From assembly GCF_001659605.2 (NCBI RefSeq), contig NC_035170.2, positions 4,154,001 to 4,218,000 on the forward strand: a DNA stretch of 64,000 bases, written 5' to 3'. Position numbers and translations under genes: made by a program. Under the pieces are notes generated by a model, which was given only the letters and a program-made list of their open reading frames with translations, was not told where the DNA came from and did no database searches. Of the stretch, positions 23,401-32,890 are shown one piece after another. Every line of letters starts with the position of its first letter. Positions within the stretch are counted from its first letter, which is position 1. This DNA comes from Manihot esculenta. Its lineage: Eukaryota; Streptophyta; Magnoliopsida; Malpighiales; Euphorbiaceae.

Positions 23401-26009
23401 ATGTAGAAGTGTATGTGGATGATATGGTGGTTAAAAGTTCAACTTTTCAGCAGCATGTAGCAGATCTAAAGGAGATATTTGGGGTGTTAGATCAATACAG
23501 AATGAAGTTAAATCCAGTAAAATGTGCTTTCTTCATCAGAGGGGGAAAGTTCTTGGGATACATGGTGAGTGGAAAAGGCATTGAGCCCAATCCGGAGAAA
23601 GTAGAAGCCATATTGAATATGCCAGAGCCGACCTGCGTAAGGGACGTCCAGAGATTAACTGGGAGAGTAGTGGCGCTTAACCGATTTATGTCGAGGTCGG
23701 CAGAAAAGTGTTTGCCATTCTTCAAAAAATTGAGGAAGGTTCCGAATTTTGAATGGACAAAGGATTGCCAAGAAGCTTTCGCGGAACTTAAAAAGTATCT
23801 TAGCTCGCCTCATGTGCTCAGCAGTCCCATAAAAGGGGAAGAGCTTCTGATATACTTGGCAGCCTCAGAACAGGCAATCAGCGCGGTACTAGTAAGGGTG
23901 GAAGAAGGCGAGCAGAAACCTGTTTTCTACATCAGCAAGGTACTCAGAGACACTGAGGTCAGGTACTCGAGCATTGAAAAATTGGCTTATGCCTTGCTGT
24001 TGGCAGTTCGGAAATTCAAAGTTTATCTGGAAGGCCACCAGGGAGTTGTAATGACGGACCAACCCTTAAAGAAGATCTTACGCAGGCCGGAAACTTCAGG
24101 ACGGATGTTAGCATGGTCCGTGGAAATCAGCCCTTACTGTCTGGAGTACCGACCTCGGACAGCTATAAAATCTCAAGCGCTGGCTGACTTCATAGCAGAA
24201 TGCTCATTCAATGAGGAAAAGGAAGGATCATCCTCGGAGATACCTAGAAAGGAAGGAGAGGGAGAGCTTTCCCGAGAATTCAGCTGGAAGCTATATGTAG
24301 ACGGAGCATCAGGCTCTGAGGGCAGCGGCGCGGGGATAATGCTTAAGGGGCCGGAGGGCTTCAGAGTGTGTTATGCTTTGCGATTAGAATTCAAGGCTTC
24401 TAACAATATGGCCGAGTACGAGGCCTTGGTGAATGGGATGTTGGTAGCCTCGGAAATAGGGGTAACCGACCTCGAGGTGAATAGTGACTCTCAGCTGGTG
24501 ATCAACCAGGTAACGGGGGTATATCAGGCCAGAGATCCCGTCATGCAGAACTATCTTGATAAAGTAAAAACCATAGAAGCCGAGCTCACAGAACGGGGAG
24601 TTATCGTCAGATTTCAAAGAATACCTCGGGACGAAAATGAGGAGGCAGACTTGCTTAGTCGATTGACCAAAGAAGAGTTAGAGCAGCTCCCTGACGAAGT
24701 ATACATACAGCATGTCCTCACACCTGCTTACAAGAAAACAAACACTGTATTGCAGGTGGAACAGAGCTTAACTTGGATGAGCCCCTATCTGAAATATTTA
24801 GAGAAGGGCGAACTTCCTGAAGATAAAGACGAAGCCAAAAAGATAGCAGCTCGAGCTGCCAACTACCAAGTAATAAGGGGAACATTGTACAGAAAGGGGA
24901 AGTCCAGCCCATGGCTCCGATGTGTGAGTCCAGAAGAAGCTGCAAAGATAATGGAGGAAATACATAGAGGCCTATGTGGGGCTCACGAGGGAGCAGGGAC
25001 ATTAGCTAACAAAATATTCAGACAAGGATACTACTGGCCCACTGTGAAGAAAGAAGCAGAAGAGTTCGTCCGAAGATGCGACGTATGTCAGAGATTTGCT
25101 AATGCCATCAGGACTCCTGCCACTCCTCAAGCAAACATATCCAGTCCATGGCCTTTCTCACAATGGGGAATTGACATCCTGGGACCTTTCCCCAAGACTA
25201 CGGGGCAAAGGAAATTTGTAGTAGTGGCTGTGGAATATTTCTCGAAGTGGCCAGAGGCAGAAGCAATAGCCACAATCACAGCTCGCAAGATGATAGATTT
25301 CGTATGGGGACATATCATCTGCAGATTTGGCATACCAAGAGTACTTATTTCAGACAATGGTAGACAATTTGACTGCAGCACTTTCAGAGCCTTCACAACA
25401 AACATTGGCATATGGCATAAGTTCTCCTCTGTAGCCCATCCTCAGACCAATGGCCAAACGGAAGTCACTAACAGAGCAATCCTCCAAGGATTAAAGAAGC
25501 GGCTGGACGGTGCAAAGGAAAACTGGGCAGAAGAACTCAATAGCATCCTATGGGCACTCCGAACTACTCCCAGAACACCCACTAAGGAAACACCGTTTGC
25601 ACTCGCTTACGGTACAGAGGCCGTAGTTCCAATTGAGTTACAGATCCCCACTCATAGAATTCAATTTGTCAGTGAGGACACCAATGGGGACAAATTAAGA
25701 AGTAACCTCGATGCTCTTGAAGAAGTTAGGGAAGAAGCCCAAGTCCGAACTGCTGCTTATCAACAACGAGCGGCAAGGTATTACAATCAAAAGGTCAGAG
25801 AAAGAAGCTTAAAGGTGGGAGACCTGACTTTAAGAAACCTGGAAGCCACAGGAAAAAGAGCAGCCGCAGGCAAGCTAGCACCGACCTGGGAAGGTCCGTT
25901 CAAGGTAACAAAGGTGGTTAAGCCCGGGGTATACCGAATTGAAGACATGCAAGGAAACCCCGAGCCCCACGCTTGGAACATCCAGCACTTAAAAAGGTAC
26001 TTCCCTTGA
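20430..26009 (+). CDS. Gag-Pol polyprotein of the Tat element, 1859 aa, intact
   Basis: One uninterrupted ORF. I start at ATG 20430 (MTNHQESN); the frame is open further upstream, but only from non-ATG codons inside the LTR. Domains in order: gag, with a capsid-like segment around residues 210-330; a CCHC-like knuckle from Cys482 (CQYHRTHGHDTNNC); protease with VDDGS (Asp623 or Asp624); reverse transcriptase with YVDD at 995-998; a first RNase H whose usual catalytic Asp position reads YLAAS (about 1140), so probably degenerate; a second, archaeal-type RNase H with D1291, E1329 and D1353; integrase zinc finger (H..H..CDVC); integrase core with D1582, SDNG and the NGQTE glutamate; and a short C-terminal GPFKV/HLKRYF module with no clear chromodomain. 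It drives copy-and-paste transposition via virus-like particles. No stop or frameshift is seen. Confidence 0.95.
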   Translation: MTNHQESNLNIPNDLSSAQDGQQFSFSSPTTMNNQTPISLNPSPSLVGNTPTMTLSNQDIQTMALQLQTTAHWLGQIMQQRGLSTPVNALPVVEEPRTDEPRPTSARLQTNSHDAGGEEELEARIHGRRARELIENEEVDDYSAETTRETGTETEEEECSLGKRSSPEDEKMNQKLKRLKEQLLAELGKKDQSQTSLPTSSPFSKLIQQETVPKKFMMPPMTAYNGAGNPREHVMNYKTFMELQTMSDALMCKVFPTTLSGPARAWFNSLEAGSIKSFGDLAIRFISRFVAGVPAERKTSYLETVRQKAGESLREYVARFNTEALQIPELDEGRAVEAMQKGTTSAEFFGSLSRKPPTSLAELMKRAEKYIRQDDALVTSRFAKGVAEKEKAPEEGRPEKHEKKRGKRPEPYKQAWERRDQRPPPPPKAHEPRVLPPWVPEKPTPLNASRAEVLMAVQDKEFLQWPRPMRSEADQRNPDKYCQYHRTHGHDTNNCFQLITEIERLIKRGHLKNFVKKPEGQRPQPGPAAQTPRRTGAGPVNDRSSGTINMIVGGTGGRMSRRGKKRNREGETSNGEVMQIVEHSPMTIAFSSEDAQGVQMPHDDALVIEAVIHNFRVKKVLVDDGSKVNLLPYRVFQQMGIPEEQLVRDQSPIKGIGGAPVLVEGKVKLALTLGEAPRARTHHEVFVVVKLPLSYNVILGRPALFNFEAVTSIRYLALKFPTEEGVGMVRGNQEEARAVYLATVTEPSSTGEALDSEVLEVRDETKEARTEPVGELETFPLSEADASKVFSFNASLTKEQKGEVMTLIRSHALTFAWKPSDMPGIDPKVMTHRLNVLPEARPVKQKKRVVGREKQQATQEEVQKLEEAGFIREVMYPQWLANPVLVKKANGKYRMCIDFTDLNKACPKDCYPLPDINKMVDSTAGFDYMSSLDAMSGYHQIPMEKTDEEKTSFITEDGTYCYKAMPFGLRNAGATYQRLMNKIFKNQIGRNVEVYVDDMVVKSSTFQQHVADLKEIFGVLDQYRMKLNPVKCAFFIRGGKFLGYMVSGKGIEPNPEKVEAILNMPEPTCVRDVQRLTGRVVALNRFMSRSAEKCLPFFKKLRKVPNFEWTKDCQEAFAELKKYLSSPHVLSSPIKGEELLIYLAASEQAISAVLVRVEEGEQKPVFYISKVLRDTEVRYSSIEKLAYALLLAVRKFKVYLEGHQGVVMTDQPLKKILRRPETSGRMLAWSVEISPYCLEYRPRTAIKSQALADFIAECSFNEEKEGSSSEIPRKEGEGELSREFSWKLYVDGASGSEGSGAGIMLKGPEGFRVCYALRLEFKASNNMAEYEALVNGMLVASEIGVTDLEVNSDSQLVINQVTGVYQARDPVMQNYLDKVKTIEAELTERGVIVRFQRIPRDENEEADLLSRLTKEELEQLPDEVYIQHVLTPAYKKTNTVLQVEQSLTWMSPYLKYLEKGELPEDKDEAKKIAARAANYQVIRGTLYRKGKSSPWLRCVSPEEAAKIMEEIHRGLCGAHEGAGTLANKIFRQGYYWPTVKKEAEEFVRRCDVCQRFANAIRTPATPQANISSPWPFSQWGIDILGPFPKTTGQRKFVVVAVEYFSKWPEAEAIATITARKMIDFVWGHIICRFGIPRVLISDNGRQFDCSTFRAFTTNIGIWHKFSSVAHPQTNGQTEVTNRAILQGLKKRLDGAKENWAEELNSILWALRTTPRTPTKETPFALAYGTEAVVPIELQIPTHRIQFVSEDTNGDKLRSNLDALEEVREEAQVRTAAYQQRAARYYNQKVRERSLKVGDLTLRNLEATGKRAAAGKLAPTWEGPFKVTKVVKPGVYRIEDMQGNPEPHAWNIQHLKRYFP

Positions 26010-26120
26010 AATATGTGTAAAGAAAAATATTGTACCCTGAAAAGCACAAATAAATAAAATAACGCCATGATGTTATCCCCATTATGAATGTTACTTCTCT
26101 TTGCAAAAGAAAGAACAAGA
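26010..26120 (+). other. Short spacer after pol
   Basis: About 110 bases between the Gag-Pol stop and the minisatellite. It is AT-rich with no feature other than aaataaaataa near 26050, which could act as a weak polyadenylation signal but is not in the expected place for the genomic RNA. Confidence 0.4.
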
Positions 26121-27150
26121 ATTAGAAAACCTCCTTGAGACATAGAGACCTCCTGGAGGTAGAAGACCGGGATCCCCAAGATCTCCCGGAATTACAAGAC
26201 CAGGATCCCCAAGATCTCCTGGCAAAAGAAAACCTCCTTGAGACATAGAGACCTCCTGGAGGTAGAAGACCGGGATCCCCAAGATCTCCCGGATACAAGA
26301 CCAGGATCCCCAAGATCTCCTGGCAAAAGAAAACCTCCTTGAGACATAGAGACCTCCTGGAGGTAGAAGACCGGGATCCCCAAGATCTCCCGGAATTACA
26401 AGACCAGGATCCCCAAGATCTCCTGGCAAAAGAAAACCTCCTTGAGACATAGAGACCTCCTGGAGGTAGAAGACCGGGATCCCCAAGATCTCCCGGAATT
26501 ACAAGACCAGGATCCCCAAGATCTCCTGGCAAAAGAAAACCTCCTTGAGACATAGAGACCTCCTGGAGGTAGAAGACCGGGATCCCCAAGATCTTCCGGA
26601 TACAAGACCAGGATCCCCAAGATCTCCTGGCACTAGAAGACCTCCTTGAGACATAGAGACCTCCTGGAGGTAGAAGACCGGGATCCCCAAGATCTCCTGG
26701 CAAAAGAAAACCTCCTTGAGACATAGAGACCTCCTGGAGGTAGAAGACCGGGATCCCCAAGATCTCCCGGAATTACAAGACCAGGATCCCCAAGATCTCC
26801 TGGCAAAAGAAAACCTCCTTGAGACATAGAGACCTCCTGGAGGTAGAAGACCGGGATCCCCAAGATCTCCCGGAATTACAAGACCAGGATCCCCAAGATC
26901 TCCTGGCAAAAGAAAACCTCCTTGAGACATAGAGACCTCCTGGAGGTAGAAGACCGGGATCCCCAAGATCTTCCGGATACAAGACCAGGATCCCCAAGAT
27001 CTCCTGGCACTAGAAGACCTCCTTGAGACATAGAGACCTCCTGGAGGTAGAAGACCGGGATCCCCAAGATCTCCTGGCAAAAGAAAACCTTACTGAGACA
27101 TAGAGACCTCGGTGAGGCAGAAGACCAGGATCCCCAAGATTTCCTGGAAA
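26121..27150. repeat. 103-bp minisatellite with a 377-bp higher-order repeat
   Basis: Units begin ctccttgagacatagagacc. Successive starts are 26131, 26234, 26335, 26438, 26541, 26642, 26712, 26815, 26918, 27019 and 27089, giving periods 103, 101, 103, 103, 101, 70, 103, 103, 101, 70. The pattern 103-103-101-70 occurs twice (26335-26711 and 26712-27088), with the same diagnostic variants (cttccggatac, cactagaagac) in each. The unit itself contains two ggatccccaagatct sub-repeats about 33 bp apart; the 70-bp unit lacks one of them. The minus-strand frames stay open through the array by chance of composition. Confidence 0.95.
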
Positions 27151-27728
27151 CAAAACTAGTTGGCGAAGGACTTAAGAGCCTCCCAAAAATAAAAATTTCC
27201 CATACAGGGACAATTTACAACAATATATTTCCGACCTCACAAAAACAGAGAGGCCCGGAGCCGCTAAGAAAATTCAAGGTTCCGACCTACTAAAGGGAAG
27301 TAACAGCTAAAGAAGTGCCAAGGTCGAGCTCCCAAACTCGGATCGATATGCTTAAAAGCCCAAAACCGAGCTCCCAGCTCGGATAGATTCATATCCTCAA
27401 AAGATCAAGACATAAAGGCCAAGAAGAAAGACCGAGCTCCCTCAATAGAAGGACTCATAAATAAAATCCTTAGGAGGATACTACGGCTGTAACCAAAGCC
27501 TAAATCAGTTTATCTGGAACAAGTATACAAAGTCACAGCCAAGAAGGCAGGGCTAAAAAGCAAACATGCAAAGTCGCCAATAAAAAGGTATGAGATTTGC
27601 TCTCTCTGACTATCAGACTAAAGAGCTGAGTTCGCAACTTAAGATGAATTCAAAGATACATAAAGAAGACACATAAAGAGCAAGAATAGTAGAGGAAACT
27701 GATATTTCATTAAGATGATAATTACAAA
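27151..27728. other. Spacer between minisatellite and antisense gene
   Basis: Non-coding. It contains degenerate gagctc/ctcgga motifs (about 27310-27440: gtcgagctccc, ccgagctcccagctcgg, ccgagctccctc) resembling the repeats at 31265-31560. Near 27700 it has ttcattaagatgataattac just before the antisense gene's stop codon. It probably holds the antisense transcript's 3' UTR. Confidence 0.5.
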
Positions 27729-30699
27729 TTATCCCTCCGGCAAGGTGGGAGGATAAATAGCCCTTAAAGGACTTACACCAGTGAGAACACCCTCACCTAC
27801 ATTATCTCTAATTACAGCCCCCTCAGAAGGAAGCTCGGTGTCCCTTGGGCCAGAGCTCGCAACATTAATGACAGGAGCAACATCTGACCCAGGGTGAAGG
27901 CTCTCTTTCACAGAATCAGAGTCGTCTTCCTCCGACCCTAGCTCGGATTCCTCTGAACAAGACTCAGCTGGCCGATCTCGGTTCCTCCGGGAATCTCCTC
28001 GAGGCATAGGGAAATCATCCTCCCCATACAGCACTGACTCACCATCTGAGTCCACTTCTCGCTTGCGAAGCTTGGCCAAAGGGATATCAGGAGCCTGTCT
28101 AGCTTCTCTTAAACCGCGATTGTAGCCAGTCGCATACATGCGGAAGGCCTTATCAAGGATAGCCTTTTTCATCTCACCAGAAGCTCTAAACTCATCGAGA
28201 TGCTCTTCACAGGCCTCAGCTACAAATTCCTTAAACTCAGAAGAGTCTTTGTAGTCCTGAAGATGAGCTTCACAGGCCTGTTCGATTTTAACCTTCAGCT
28301 CATCAGACTCCTGATACTCCGCTATATACTGTTCACGATTTAGCTGAGCCTTCCCCTCGGCATGCTTTACCACCTCGAGCAGGGCTAAACATTTACGCTC
28401 CACAGCCCTGACTTCATTTTTAAGCTGTTGTTGGCGAAGGTTGAACTCCACAGAACTTGCACCCAATTCCTGCTCAAGGACCTCCACCCGGGCTAGGGCA
28501 CCTCCCTTCTGAGCTTTCACCTCATCCAGGTAAGCTTGAAGTCTTTCGAAATCAGCCTTTAAGGCCTCATATTGGCGCTGGACTTCAGCTTTCTGGCCAA
28601 TAGCATCATCCCTCTCCTGAAGGGCCGCTGTCATAGAGGACAGCTGTTTCACAACCTCTACACAACGAGCTTCCACTTCAGCTGCCCTCTTGTCAGTCTC
28701 CTGGAGAATCCCGCAAGTACGGGACAGCTCTGATTCCAGGGATTTGCTGTGCTCTGCTGCCTCAGCCGCTTTGTCTTCAGCCTTTTTAATGGCTTCCCGT
28801 GCAGAATGTAACTCCACCTGGAGAGTCTGGATCTGCTCCCGGGCGGCTGCCAGGTGACCTCTTGCGTCGCTGGTGGCAGTCAGGTTCTCATCGCGTCGCG
28901 CCTCTTCGATCTGGCGATCCACGGACTCCCGGAGAGAGTGGTCGCGAGCATCAACTTCCATAAAAAGACCTGTCACCTGGTAAGAGAAGCCAACATTTAG
29001 GAAAAAGAAATAAACCAAACACAGAGAGAAATGAAAAAATAACTTACCATCAGGAGCATTTCTCTAATGGTGGATCCGAGCTCCTCACGAGAGCGAGACC
29101 GGAAGGACACCTGCTCTTTAGTCGAACTGGCCAGATGGCCAGTCAGAGCCAGAAGGCGAGGATCCGAAGCCTCTGTTGCTCCGCTGAACATTCGCTTCCT
29201 GAGAAGAGCGGCAACGGCACTGGCCGGAGATTCAGAGGTGATAGCTGACGGATCTAGAACGTCGACGGTAGGGGATGACGAAGGGACAGCAGAAACGCCC
29301 TTCCCTTTCCCAATAGGAGGAAGAGGTGGAGAAGGCCTGGCAGCAGTTCTGGGTCTCTTCCGGGCAGGAGAAGGGGCAGACGCTCCAGAAGGGGTTGAAC
29401 GTTTCTCCCCAGTTTTTGGAATGCCCTCAGGCTCAGTTCTCACAGGGGCAGGGGCACCTTCAACAGAAACCTCTGGGCTTTGATCCTCTAGGAGGATGAT
29501 CTCCATCCCAGTCCCAGAGGTCTCTTTGTCTTCAACAGGGGATTGAGACTTTCCCCCTAACACCTCTTCAGCAGAATGGGCAACATCTTGCCCCACTTGT
29601 CCAGTAGCTTGGGCCTGCTCCACAATAGCTAAGGAAGTCTCCCTGGATCCTTCCGCAGGCGTCGAAGTTGAGCTCGACCCATCACGGTTAGATGGCCGAA
29701 CTGACTTGGAGCTGCGGGAGCTCGGCTTGGAAGATCGAGAAGAAGCTTTGACAGGAGGTCGGCTGACCTTCTTGGAGGAAGCGGCCTGAGCCAGCTCCGC
29801 AGCAATCTCAGTTACCGAACGCCCATCCCCAAAGGCGTCAAAAATTGCATGCATATTCTCCCGAGACAGGGCAAAGTTCTTGGGGAATTTGATGCCATCC
29901 ATTTTTACCTCAGAAGCTGCAAAAAATAAGAAGTTATAAAGAGTCAGCATATCTTCTGATATTATGAGAAAAGAAGAAACAGAATAACTGGACAAAACAC
30001 TATACCCATATCACGGATATCCCTAAGATTGGCAGCGAACATACACTTTTCGACGTCATACTTCCTCTCAACGGAAGTCAGTCGAAACAACCCGACCTGC
30101 TCAATAAGACTCAATTCGGGCAGATCGTTACAGCCCGGAAAGATCTCCCCCCAACTTAGGTCCACATCCCATGATCGGCAGGACCCCAGTTTCAGCTCCG
30201 CCACAAGGAAATTCTCTACCCATCCCTTTATTGAATCCTTGTAGCCCGTAAGAAGAGATAGCCCATTACGGGGGGAAAAGTAATAGAAGTTTTGCTTCGC
30301 CCTAACCAGGCGGAAAAAAGTGGCAAACAAACAGGCCGTAGGTGCGAAACCCCAACCCAGACAGATAGACTCGAAACAAGACATGAATAAAATAGAGTTT
30401 GGGGATAACATCCGAGGAGTTACCCCGAAGTATTCGAAGACCTCAATAAAGAAAGGGGAAAAAGGAAATGGCAGACCAAATTCCCTTTGCTTTAGAAAAA
30501 ATACTATACGGCGATTCTCTTGGGGATCGATCAAACCAGGAGGGGGAGGGTAAGGAAGAACTATCCTCTCATTTGGACGAGGTGCTCGAATAAAATACAA
30601 CGGAGTATCTAAAAGCCTCCGGGAGATGTGATCAGTTATATTGGAAGACGTAATACGTGACTCAAGGTTAACAACATCAGGAAGCTTTGAACTTGCCAT
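27729..30699 (-). CDS. Spliced antisense gene in the Tat element, gypsy-type transposon domain plus coiled coil, 936 aa
   Basis: Three exons on the minus strand: 30006-30699, 29048-29916, 27729-28976. The two short introns (89 and 71 nt) have GT and AG ends, and together the exons give 2811 nt in frame. Exon 1 (231 aa, start MASSKLPD) has a segment like the plant 'putative gypsy type transposon' domain (Pfam PF04195 as I recall): FPFSPFFIEVFEYFGVTP and flanks. Exon 2 is rich in Ser/Pro/Ala and carries a basic ARKRPRTA patch, possibly a nuclear signal. Exon 3 is a long Glu/Lys/Ala/Leu coiled coil (about residues 530-760), then an acidic Ser/Glu/Asp stretch and the C-terminus PLRAIYPPTLPEG. Tat-lineage elements commonly carry an antisense ORF at this place; its function is unknown. 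A further upstream ATG (30825) would add about 42 residues; I prefer MASSKLPD because the upstream part looks non-coding. Confidence 0.82.
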
Positions 30700-30923
30700 T
30701 GAAGAACAAGGGAGCGTACCTGAGAACACAATAAGGTGAAAAACCCAAAAGGAGTCGCAGGAAGACAGAGAGCAGAAGAGAGCTAATTCCTTCGGAAGAC
30801 AGAAGGAATTCGAAATGAAAGGCAATGATGAGACGGAACGTTGATCTGAACAGTTTTGTCTTGGAGCGGCGCGATCATTAATTGCTCTCGAAGTTTACCC
30901 TCTCAACGGTTAAGTCATAACCG
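30700..30923 (-). promoter_or_regulatory. Presumed promoter/leader of the antisense gene
   Basis: Sequence upstream of the antisense start codon, ending at the fossil polypurine tract. It is unlike the rest of the element's coding DNA. The part from about 30868 (ggcgcgatcattaattgctc, then ccctctcaacggttaag and the purine tract) is similar in order and wording to 32817-32894 next to the true 3' LTR. No clear TATA box was found. Confidence 0.35.
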
Positions 30924-31231
30924 GAGAGAAGGTAAAGGGGCAAAAGGATGATCGCTGGGCTTGTCTACATCTATCAAGGGCCAGGTCCACAATGATAGCC
31001 CATCACTTAAAGGCCCAGGCAAGCCCAACTTGTTCAGACCTGATCTCCAGCCAAGACAACTTAACCCACAAAATTCATCACTTCACCACATCCATGGCAA
31101 GTATCAAGGAAATGGAAAGAAAAACTCAAAGATGCAAGCAGATGAAAGCATGATAAAGGTTAGACCTACTCATCACATAGAATATATAAGATTTGACTTG
31201 TTAAAACAAGGGTACCTCGGATCTATACTGA
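30924..31231 (+). repeat. Fossil polypurine tract plus LTR-like segment inside the Tat element
   Basis: A purine tract, gagagaaggtaaagggg (30924-30940), is followed after caaaa by ggatgatcgctgggcttg (30946 on). This mirrors the true arrangement gagaaggtgaagggg, caat, tgatgaccgctggat at 32876-32907. The segment continues with GGGCC-rich text, a TATA-like tatataag near 31184-31191, and ends ctcggatctatactga (31231), like the LTR end ggatctcagatcatca. Length is about 286 bp against 494 for the active LTR, so it is shortened and diverged. I read it as the 3' LTR of a related element now trapped internally. Confidence 0.6.
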
Positions 31232-31264
31232 GCTGAGAGCTTAGAGTTCAACTCATCAGAAGCC

Positions 31265-31560
31265 GAGCTCATAGGTCGGAATAGTCCAGCTCGGACAACA
31301 TGACCTGAGAGCCCGGCCAGCTAAAGGAAACCCAGAGCTCATTTCACTAAGCGAAAGACAGAGCTCTCAGGTCGGCTAGTCTAGCTCGGACAACGCACCT
31401 GAGAGCCCGGATGAAGGAGACTCAAAGCTCAATTCATCTAAGTAGAGACCGAGCTCATAGATCGGTCAGACAACCCAGTTCGGAAACTTGAAAGCCCAGT
31501 TGACTAAGTGGATCCGAAGTCCGGCTCACGAGTACAGTTAGTTCAGCTCGGAAAAAACAA
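31265..31560. repeat. Degenerate tandem repeat of about 90-96 bp (gagctc family)
   Basis: Units begin gagctcataggtcgg (31265), gagctctcaggtcgg (31361) and gagctcatagatcgg (31451). They share agctcggacaac and ctgagagcccgg blocks. A fourth, poorer unit ends near 31560. Similar gagctc motifs lie at 27310-27440, ahead of the first antisense gene. Confidence 0.7.
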
Positions 31561-31688
31561 ATTTCAGTTAAAGCTACGAAGAAAAGCAGTTTCAGTACTC
31601 CATCCATGGTAGAGAAAGAACAACTCAAGTATGAACGAAAACGAGAACTTCATTAAAAGAAAAGCACATTACAGCACGTTACAAAGGC

Positions 31689-32829
31689 CTACACCACGGG
31701 ACGAAAGACTATCCTTAAAGGATTTACATAACCACATACATCATCATCAACAAATACATCGTTATCACCTATCCTACTACTTCGGTCTTCGGTTCGGAGA
31801 AACTCTCGCAGCTCGATATGTGAGTTTGGCAGAAAGAGCTGCAGAAAGCCAAGAAGTTAATCCTCATAAGCGTTTCCCATGGATCCTCTGTAGGTCGGCA
31901 TTCGGTTGCCCAAGTGTGATACGCGTGACAAACTCACATGTCATATGTTGTGTGTATATCACGCATGAAAAAACACGGGCTTCAGATTACGACCTCAGGA
32001 GGATCGCCGGGCTAACGTGTGAAGGTACCAGCAGAAGCTTGACTGAGTGTAGCAGATCTCAGTCTCGCATAATACTGGTACTTCACATCAAAGAGACTAA
32101 TAATACTGGTGCTTCACATCAAAGAAAACAACAAGCCGAGCACTTGAGCCCCTTCCATTTATATCCAAAGAAGGCAGCAACGGGGGAGGTCGGCCAGAAG
32201 ATCTGGGCAAAATAATTTCAGCAACTTGCCGAATGGTCCCACCCATCGACCGCCCTACCAGACGGATCTCCAAAGCAACATTCAAACTCCTTAGAGGTAA
32301 CATCCACTCCTCTGAAATTTTGAATTGACTCATCTTCGTCTCAGGTACTACGAAAGAGTCCCAAAACAGAGATAAGTTAGCACAATTTTCCGTCGAGATG
32401 ATAAAAGTAAGATTAAAACAAATTCCTGGGGCAACACAGCAATGTAATATCAAGCTCGCCTTCGCCCGCTTGAAGAAGGCACCAAATGGATCCTTCACAG
32501 ATAAAACAAGAAAATCTCTCTGTTCCAACAAAGTGCCTGGGAATGGTAAAGAGGTGAGGTTAATATATATATCCAAAAGTTTATGTTTTGCAGGACAAGG
32601 TAGAGCCGAATTCTCAATTAATGCTGTCAGAATCCTTAAAAGATGTTCATGAGAAAGGAAAGAAAAGACATGTCCAGACAACAATGACAGGAAAGCAAAA
32701 TAACCGAGAACGCGGAGAATAAAGAAAAGTCCGAAAGAGGAAAGAGCAGATAGGATTCAGAAACTGCGCAAAGATAAAAAAATGAAAGAGTATTATAAAG
32801 ACACCTGGACACGAACAGGCGCGGCCATG
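31689..32829 (-). pseudogene. Second antisense module, remnant or diverged antisense gene
   Basis: On the minus strand this region ends with a short coding-like stretch, DVCGYVNPLRIVFRPVV then stop (31689-31691). Its wording parallels the end of the first antisense gene (GVSPLRAIYPPTLPEG, stop), including the shared cctttaagga DNA. A plausible acceptor (ttctgcag) lies near 31844. Further up is an open stretch, 32097-32684, with no domain I recognise (for example DPFGAFFKRAKASL and VALEIRLVGRSMGG), and a possible first exon MAAPVRVQ with a gt donor near 32799-32829. The pieces could not be joined with confidence. It may be a different antisense gene, or a decayed copy of which only the 3' end is alignable. 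It is shorter than the first module. Confidence 0.45.
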
Positions 32830-32875
32830 ATGGTTCTTGATATTCACCCCCTCGGCAGTTGAAGCAATAACTCCC

Positions 32876-32890
32876 GAGAAGGTGAAGGGG
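32876..32890 (+). other. Polypurine tract of the Tat element
   Basis: The sequence gagaaggtgaagggg ends four bases before the 3' LTR. This is the expected plus-strand primer for reverse transcription. It has a near-copy at 30924-30940 inside the element. Confidence 0.85.

Noticed and set aside
20349..25411. Many ORFs of 66-134 codons antisense to or out of frame with gag-pol
   Set aside because: They are shadows of a GC-balanced coding region with no domains of their own. The convincing antisense gene lies only beyond pol.
26091..27080. Several overlapping minus-strand ORFs (up to 212 codons) of repeated GDLGDPGL / QEVSMSQGG text
   Set aside because: They exist because the minisatellite lacks stop codons in these frames. 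Unit lengths of 103, 101 and 70 are not multiples of three, so the peptide repeat changes frame from unit to unit, and no homology or start context supports translation.
31631..32215. Plus-strand ORF of 194 codons
   Set aside because: Low-complexity translation with no recognisable motif, opposite the second antisense module, whose minus-strand end matches the first antisense gene. The minus strand is the better reading.
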